10,951 nucleotides of DNA from JAOAFX01 sp965649105 (GTDB lineage Bacteria; Hydrothermota; Tepidihabitantia; SM23-42; JAOAFX01): assembly GCA_965649105.1 (NCBI GenBank), contig CBFGJP010000080.1:1-10951 (forward strand). The letters run 5' to 3'. Under the pieces are notes generated by a model. It searched no databases and was not told where the DNA came from. It worked only from the letters and a program-made list of their open reading frames with translations. Positions 7,046 to 10,951 of the stretch are shown one piece after another. Within the stretch, counting starts at the first letter, position 1; the number at the start of each line of letters is the position of its first letter. A program made the translations under genes and the position numbers.

Positions 7046-9379
7046 TTATCTTTCTAATTTTACTACTTTTTTAAAAAAAGTCAAGCCGTTGTATTTTAAT
7101 ACTACAAAATAGATCCCGTTAGGCACATTTTGGCCATAATCATCATCACCAGACCAGGTAACCGTTGACCGTTCACCGTTGACCGTGAACCGAGAAAAAT
7201 TCCTGACCAGCCTTCCTGAAACATCGTAGACCCGTAGTGAAATTTCGGATTTCGGATTGCGAATTTCGGATTGGTTTGGGATTTGAGAATCGGGATTTGT
7301 TTGGTCTTTGGGATTTGGGATTTGGAATTTAATCACACAGTGATTTGTGAATGGATTTGGATAGACTTCTAATTTCGGATTTCGGATTGCGAAATGCGGA
7401 ATTGTTCTCTCTTTAATTCCCACTGGATTGACAAGAACACTCACAATTATCTGTGGACCGAATAAAACTCCGTTTCTTTCAAATCTAAATGTATCTGCAA
7501 TCGTTGTCTGATTCTGCACATTCGGTGCCCTGAATTTTGCATAGTTATAAAAGACCTGTCCGGGCAAACCCCAGAATCCGGTTAGTCTTGCACGGGTTGT
7601 ATCTTTCCAGGATGTTGGATAATAGAATGGACTCCTGCCTGTTCCTTTTAGATAGACAAGGGTATCAAATGGACCATAGCCAGTATTCTGAATATGCATC
7701 GTAACTGTGAATGTATCAAGTGCATTCATGCTGGAAGGATATGTTAAATTCTGGATGCTACAATTATAGGTATTGTAATCCTCGGGATTATTTATTATTG
7801 TGTATGGAGTATATACCCATCCTTTTGGCTGGTTTGTCAATTGCAGATAAATCCTTGCCCAGTTACCTGAAAATGAGTCTGCTACAAAGACCTGACCATT
7901 CGCAACCTGGGTGATTATGGGATATGATGCACCCGGACCATCACGGACATTGGCTAAGCTGGTATTTATTCTCAGAATTGTATTTCGGGTCGTTCCTTTC
8001 ATATACTGTGAATTTGTTCCATCACCACCGGACATCCAGGCATAGTAAGGACCACTTGCTGATGGGAAATATACTTTGTACCAGTAAACACCTTGATTAT
8101 AGTAATAATCAAATGATACAAATTTAGTGCCGAGTCTTGCCTCCGTGATTATTCTGTAATTTGTCCCAGGACCATCCCGTACATTTAGGCTATCAATATT
8201 CACTTGGACCGTCCAGTGCCTTGATGGTGGTTCAATCCAGAATCTTCGCCTGATTGCATTCCAGATATGGTTATAACTTCTATCATAACCTAATGCCCAG
8301 CAACCTGCACCCTGTAGTATGGAATCATTCACCATTCCAAATTTTATATCCAGTGAGACCGAATCATCATACCAGCATTGATGCCAGCCACCAGAGTTAT
8401 AACGGTACCAGGGTGTCTGTGAATAATTATCCCAGAGTCTGCCATAGGTATTTGCATTCTGGAATGCATAGTAGTAAATCACTGCAGAACCAGTGCCGGT
8501 TGTGGAACTACCAATATCTCCTGAGGTCGTGGGCCAGTCGTATCCATAATAGGGCAGACCGAGAATAATTTTAGAACCAGGGACACCATATACCTTATAA
8601 CTGCCGATTGATTTTGCCACACAATACTGCCCCCAGAATGAAGAAGGGACACAGGGTGATACAGGACCCGCAACACTTGAACCACTCCAGTGATAGTCAT
8701 AAGCCATAATGAATAAACCATCAGAGTGTGAACTGAGATAGGAATAATCATAGCCAGGATACCATTCAGGAACTGCTGGTGTTGCCATATACAATTCTTT
8801 TCTACCATTTGGATGGTTCCATAATGCATAAGCAAGGTCATTTATAAATCTATTAAAACTATCCCTCACCGTACTCGTCACAAATTCAAAATCAATATTT
8901 GCTCCATCACACCCATAGTTCGTCATAAAATTTCGGATATTGTTTACTGCATTAGTTCGGGCTGTAGCATTGTTCAAAAAATTTGTAACATTTGTACTAC
9001 CAAAGACCGTGAATGTCATATGAATCCTTACACCGCGTGGATGGGCGTAGTCACGGATTTTATAAAATCTTGATGAATTGGGTATGCTTCCCAAATTGCC
9101 AGTTGGAGGGTCAATATCAACAGAGAAATAAGATATATGTGTGAGCAATTCAATCTGAAAGTACTGGTAATAAGTGGTATCAATCCAGTAGGGGAGATAG
9201 CCATAGTAATTTTTCAACATACCTGTTATACCAGGTTCAAGTTCCACATAAGGTAATTTTGTTGAAGAGACCAAGGTCCATTCTGCCTCGCTCAAATGTC
9301 TCTTGTATTCTACTTCATGGATTGAAGAAAAATCAACAAAATTAAAGAGATAAACACTACAAATAAGTGAAATCAGCAT
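7046..9379 (-). CDS. GH18-family glycoside hydrolase with two SH3b domains and sorting tail
   Basis: A 777-residue secreted enzyme. The N-terminus has a hydrophobic export signal (MLISLICSVYLFNF). Residues about 50-380 are a GH18 TIM barrel. Its signature DGANIDFE at 158-165 supplies Asp163 and the catalytic acid Glu165. MAYDYHW (225-231), GLPYYGYDW (274-282) and a late Trp in GCWALGYD (359-366) match the SleL/YaaH-like branch that cuts glycans containing N-acetylglucosamine, including peptidoglycan. Two SH3b modules follow (about 388-450 and 467-527), each with a VRDGPG motif, which fits wall binding. An Ig-like module spans about 538-650. The sorting tail (673-777, YPNPFTN, YDVSGRLVR, NGIYFVV) is lengthened by heptamer-repeat insertions. 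GGAGGT lies six bases before the ATG. It is 15 bases after the small membrane gene and 13 bases before the Asp-box gene. The exact substrate, peptidoglycan or chitin-like, is not settled by sequence. Confidence 0.9.
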   Translation of the reverse strand: MLISLICSVYLFNFVDFSSIHEVEYKRHLSEAEWTLVSSTKLPYVELEPGITGMLKNYYGYLPYWIDTTYYQYFQIELLTHISYFSVDIDPPTGNLGSIPNSSRFYKIRDYAHPRGVRIHMTFTVFGSTNVTNFLNNATARTNAVNNIRNFMTNYGCDGANIDFEFVTSTVRDSFNRFINDLAYALWNHPNGRKELYMATPAVPEWYPGYDYSYLSSHSDGLFIMAYDYHWSGSSVAGPVSPCVPSSFWGQYCVAKSIGSYKVYGVPGSKIILGLPYYGYDWPTTSGDIGSSTTGTGSAVIYYYAFQNANTYGRLWDNYSQTPWYRYNSGGWHQCWYDDSVSLDIKFGMVNDSILQGAGCWALGYDRSYNHIWNAIRRRFWIEPPSRHWTVQVNIDSLNVRDGPGTNYRIITEARLGTKFVSFDYYYNQGVYWYKVYFPSASGPYYAWMSGGDGTNSQYMKGTTRNTILRINTSLANVRDGPGASYPIITQVANGQVFVADSFSGNWARIYLQLTNQPKGWVYTPYTIINNPEDYNTYNCSIQNLTYPSSMNALDTFTVTMHIQNTGYGPFDTLVYLKGTGRSPFYYPTSWKDTTRARLTGFWGLPGQVFYNYAKFRAPNVQNQTTIADTFRFERNGVLFGPQIIVSVLVNPVGIKERTIPHFAIRNPKLEVYPNPFTNHCVIKFQIPNPKDQTNPDSQIPNQSEIRNPKSEISLRVYDVSGRLVRNFSRFTVNGERSTVTWSGDDDYGQNVPNGIYFVVLKYNGLTFFKKVVKLER
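7161..7192. repeat. Heptanucleotide repeat (ACCGTTG type) inside the GH18 gene
   Basis: About 4.6 copies of a 7-base unit: ACCGTTG, ACCGTTC, ACCGTTG, ACCGTGA, ACCG. It lies within the sorting domain and encodes RFTVNGERSTV (residues 730-740) where related tails have a short loop before the WDGxD motif. The frame is kept. Confidence 0.8.
7241..7330. repeat. Degenerate heptanucleotide array (ATTTCGG/ATTTGGG) inside the GH18 gene
   Basis: Around 90 bases made mostly of ATTTCGG, ATTTGGG and decayed versions. It encodes residues 684-713, a run rich in IPN, NPK and SEI that forms an extra loop between the strand VIKF and the strand SLRVYDVSG of the sorting domain. The other sorting tails in this window have a much shorter turn here. 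Three heptamers make 21 bases, so the peptide repeats every seven residues. Confidence 0.85.
7371..7393. repeat. Second heptamer block, identical over 23 bases to 7241-7263
   Basis: These 23 bases (AATTTCGGATTTCGGATTGC plus GAA) are identical to 7241-7263, 130 bases away. They encode FAIRNPKL (residues 663-670), just before the YPNPF motif. The two copies are read in different frames but both yield IRNPK. Confidence 0.9.
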
Positions 9380-9394
9380 TCTGCACCTCCTGAT

Positions 9395-9697
9395 TTATAT
9401 TTTTGTTCTATAAATTCTACGTGCAATCAAGAAAATACCCAGCGCAATTATCAACACGACCATTAAAAAAACCACCAGCGAAAAATTGATAATTGTTTGC
9501 ACTGGTTGTTTTTTGTTTAACATTCCTAAAGGATTGTTTGGTGCGGTATCATTCTGTTTCAAATAATCTGTTGTATCTTTTTTGTGCTCTTCAGATTGCA
9601 ATTGATGGATAGATTTAAAATTCGTATCAGGCTGGGCAATTCCATATGAATTAATGACTAAACACGCTGCCAAAATGGTCCATAATAGAATCTTCAT
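9395..9697 (-). CDS. Small protein with signal peptide and one C-terminal membrane helix
   Basis: A 100-residue protein that I cannot assign to a family. Residues 1-19 look like a signal peptide (MKILLWTILAACLVINSYG). Residues 20-68 are polar and charged (QLQSEEHKKDTTDYLKQ). Residues 69-92 are a strong hydrophobic helix (NFSLVVFLMVVLIIALGIFL) followed by ARRIYR, which predicts a type I topology with a short basic cytoplasmic tail and about 45 residues outside the membrane. It is the first gene of the run, 15 bases before the GH18 gene. There is no Shine-Dalgarno: a TATAAT box ends only eight bases before the ATG, so the message is probably leaderless. It could be an accessory of the export or anchoring of the proteins behind it, but that is only an inference from position. 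Confidence 0.75.
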   Translation of the reverse strand: MKILLWTILAACLVINSYGIAQPDTNFKSIHQLQSEEHKKDTTDYLKQNDTAPNNPLGMLNKKQPVQTIINFSLVVFLMVVLIIALGIFLIARRIYRTKI

Positions 9698-9705
9698 GTA
9701 TAAGG

Positions 9706-9733
9706 ATTATAATTTTAATTTAATGGTTGTCAA
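9706..9733 (-). promoter_or_regulatory. Consensus sigma-70-type promoter for the minus-strand run
   Basis: On the minus strand TTGACA (9733-9728), a 16-base spacer and TATAAT (9711-9706) match the consensus at all 12 positions. The -10 box ends eight bases before the ATG at 9697, so transcription would start at or within a couple of bases of the start codon. It should drive the 9395-9697 gene and, by close spacing, the genes behind it to the terminator at 3004-3026. Confidence 0.8.
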
Positions 9734-9753
9734 GACATTAATTATAATGCTTC

Positions 9754-9781
9754 TTGACAGTGATACAGAAATAACTATAAT
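9754..9781 (+). promoter_or_regulatory. Consensus sigma-70-type promoter for the radical SAM gene
   Basis: TTGACA (9754-9759), a 16-base spacer and TATAAT (9776-9781) are again perfect. The expected start near 9788 leaves a leader of about 23 bases before the ATG at 9811. This promoter stands back to back with the minus-strand one, with 20 bases between the two -35 boxes. Confidence 0.8.
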
Positions 9782-9810
9782 GTTCAATTAAGTCAACCAA
9801 CGAGCAAAGG

Positions 9811-10629
9811 ATGATAACCTATCGCGAGATAACCTGCAAATCAATTTTAAATAAATCAGGAATACCTGGCATTGATTTTGCATTGAACCCCTATACAGGG
9901 TGTGAGCATAAATGTGCTTATTGCTACGCAGTATTTATGAAAAGATTCACCGAACATAATGAAGAATGGGGAGAATTTGTTGATATTAAGATTAATGCAC
10001 CAGAAGTTCTACAGAGACAGCTAAGACAACTAAAAGCAAAAAGTCACATCTCTATCGGCACGGTCTGTGATGCATATCAACCGGTTGAAGAGAGGTATCA
10101 AATAACGAAAAAATGTCTTGAAGTTTTGAGATATTTTCAGCACTCTGTTTCAATTCTCACAAAATCATCACTCATCCTGCGCGATCTGGATTTATTGATG
10201 AAGATTAAAGAGATTGAAGTTGGGTTTACAATAACGACCTTGAATTCTGATATAAAAAACCTCTTTGAACCGAACTCTTCACCAGTTTCTGAAAGATTAA
10301 GGGCACTTAAAAAATTATCAGAAAATAAAATTTCAACCTGGGTCTTTATCGCCCCTATCCTGCCCTATATTACCGATTCAAATGAAGAAATTAAAAGGTT
10401 GATAAAATCTGCCGAAGAATCCGGTGCTCAGAATATCACATTTGATTCATTAAATCCCTATCCCAAGGTCTGGCACAATGTGCTAAGGATCGTGAGGGAA
10501 AGATTTCCGGAAAAGATAAAAAACTATGAATTTTATTACCGCAACAAAATTCTTTATGAGAAAACGATAAAGGATAGGATATTAAATATTGGCAAATATT
10601 TCAGGATTAAAATTGATTTTGCTTTTTAG
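9811..10629 (+). CDS. Radical SAM protein, SPL-like family
   Basis: A 272-residue radical SAM protein. NPYTGCEHKCAYCYA (residues 26-40) carries Cys31, Cys35 and Cys38, the CxxxCxxC motif that binds the [4Fe-4S] cluster used to cleave S-adenosylmethionine. The opening REITCKSILNKSGIPG, GTVCDAYQPVE (residues about 82-92) and ILTKSSLILRDLDLL are typical of the COG1533 family of spore-photoproduct-lyase-like radical SAM proteins. Most members are uncharacterised and lack a shown link to DNA photolesion repair, so I do not call it a lyase. It is cytoplasmic, has no signal peptide and is close to the usual family length. The ATG at 9811 fits the family's usual N-terminus, but the best Shine-Dalgarno-like run, AAAGG, touches the ATG directly. 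It is divergent from the surface-protein genes and has its own consensus promoter. Confidence 0.88.
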   Translation: MITYREITCKSILNKSGIPGIDFALNPYTGCEHKCAYCYAVFMKRFTEHNEEWGEFVDIKINAPEVLQRQLRQLKAKSHISIGTVCDAYQPVEERYQITKKCLEVLRYFQHSVSILTKSSLILRDLDLLMKIKEIEVGFTITTLNSDIKNLFEPNSSPVSERLRALKKLSENKISTWVFIAPILPYITDSNEEIKRLIKSAEESGAQNITFDSLNPYPKVWHNVLRIVRERFPEKIKNYEFYYRNKILYEKTIKDRILNIGKYFRIKIDFAF

Positions 10630-10678
10630 CGGGGCGAGAAGCCTATTGGTTGTACAGTATATGTGTAAGATAGTGTTC

Positions 10679-10782
10679 GTAGGAGCGACTTCCAGTCGCG
10701 TTAACAATATTGCAAACGGTGAAATAACCCTGTCCTACCGACAGGTCAGGATTCAAGGCAGGCCTTGAAGGTTTGCGCTACG
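10679..10782. repeat. Cluster of REP-like palindromes after the radical SAM gene
   Basis: Several perfect inverted repeats lie side by side: GCGACT-TCC-AGTCGC (10685-10699), CCTGTC-CTACC-GACAGG (10729-10745) and TTCAAGGC-AG-GCCTTGAA (10752-10769). The last two are enclosed by GCAAAC (10712-10717) and GTTTGC (10771-10776). None is followed by a U-tract, so they are more like REP/MITE remnants than terminators. The 223 bases 10630-10852 hold no gene. Confidence 0.7.
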
Positions 10783-10800
10783 GTCTTGCAGAGTAAAATT

Positions 10801-10852
10801 TGCCACTATATTTAAAACATTTGTAGTGGTCGAACTTGCTTGACTCCAAATT
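10801..10852 (-). repeat. Left part of dispersed element copy A
   Basis: It starts with TGCCACTATATTTA, matching the start of copy B near 2909 at all but one base. It contains CCACTA (10803-10808) and TAGTGG (10824-10829) as a 6-bp inverted repeat, then GTCGAACTTGCTTGAC (10829-10844), a decayed palindrome. If the contig is joined end to end, the element continues through the 99-bp terminal repeat to position 103, about 155 bases in all. Confidence 0.6.
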
Positions 10853-10951
10853 CATGGAAAAGACCATACGCAGGCTGAGGCCTGCGACTAAAATCTGGTA
10901 CGATATTTTTCTGTTTCGGTGCTGCAGTGTTCAAACAAACCTTACAAACTC
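10853..10951. repeat. 99-bp terminal direct repeat, right copy
   Basis: Identical to bases 1-99, including the hairpin CGCAGGC-TGAG-GCCTGCG (10869-10886) and the first 21 bases of the 25-bp dispersed motif (10931-10951). See the left copy for interpretation. Confidence 0.95.

Noticed and set aside
7241..7400. Heptamer arrays considered as a CRISPR or phase-variable tract
   Set aside because: There are no regular spacers. The units are degenerate and the frame is kept, so there is no sign of an array or of frameshift switching now.
8479..8841. 120-codon minus-strand open frame
   Set aside because: It lies fully inside the GH18 gene in another frame, over a region encoding conserved GH18 motifs.
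9811..10629. Calling the radical SAM protein spore photoproduct lyase
   Set aside because: The family match is to the broad COG1533 group. Nothing else in the window indicates spores or DNA photolesion repair.
10685..10699. GCGACT/AGTCGC palindrome as terminator of the radical SAM gene
   Set aside because: It is followed by GTTAACAATATT, not a T-run, and resembles dispersed REP units.

Overview
The window looks like an assembled contig from an uncultured, AT-rich bacterium of the FCB group. My best guess is candidate phylum WOR-3 (Stahlbacteria) or a close relative. The basis is four large secreted proteins that each end in the PNP-type, FlgD-like Ig sorting tail used for type IX-like surface export, combined with LVIVD, FG-GAP and GH18-SH3 architectures, and many short palindromic REP-like repeats between genes. 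The lineage is an inference. No rRNA or marker gene is present to prove it.

Layout: on the minus strand, read from right to left, a consensus promoter at 9706-9733 starts a run of genes. First is a small signal-peptide/one-TM protein (9395-9697, probably leaderless). It is followed by a GH18 glycosidase with SH3b domains (7046-9379), an Asp-box beta-propeller-like protein (5413-7032) and an FG-GAP/Fn3 protein with a 98-base assembly gap (3050-5359). A probable intrinsic terminator follows at 3004-3026. After about 270 bases of repeat-rich spacer come a small secreted protein of unknown family (2340-2780) and an LVIVD-repeat protein (133-2268). On the plus strand a second consensus promoter (9754-9781), back to back with the first, drives a radical SAM protein of the spore-photoproduct-lyase-like family (9811-10629). 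The remaining 10630-10951 and 1-132 are non-coding and hold REP-like palindromes.

The minus-strand genes look like a cell-surface export cassette: a cell-wall- or glycan-active enzyme plus three repeat-fold surface proteins carrying the same type of C-terminal tail. The small membrane protein heads the run. The radical SAM gene is divergent and not obviously related in function.

Points of interest: (i) the first 99 and last 99 bases are identical, so the contig closes on itself (circle, tandem duplication, or repeat-driven graph loop) although no replication gene is present; (ii) a dispersed non-coding element with fixed ends and variable hairpins occurs across the contig junction and again at 2908-2974; (iii) heptanucleotide repeats lie inside the sorting domain of the GH18 protein, and one identical 23-base stretch is read there in two different frames yet gives the same IRNPK peptide; (iv) two perfect TTGACA-16-TATAAT promoters stand back to back, one of them leaderless; (v) long hairpins without U-tracts sit between the stop codon and the Shine-Dalgarno site of successive genes.
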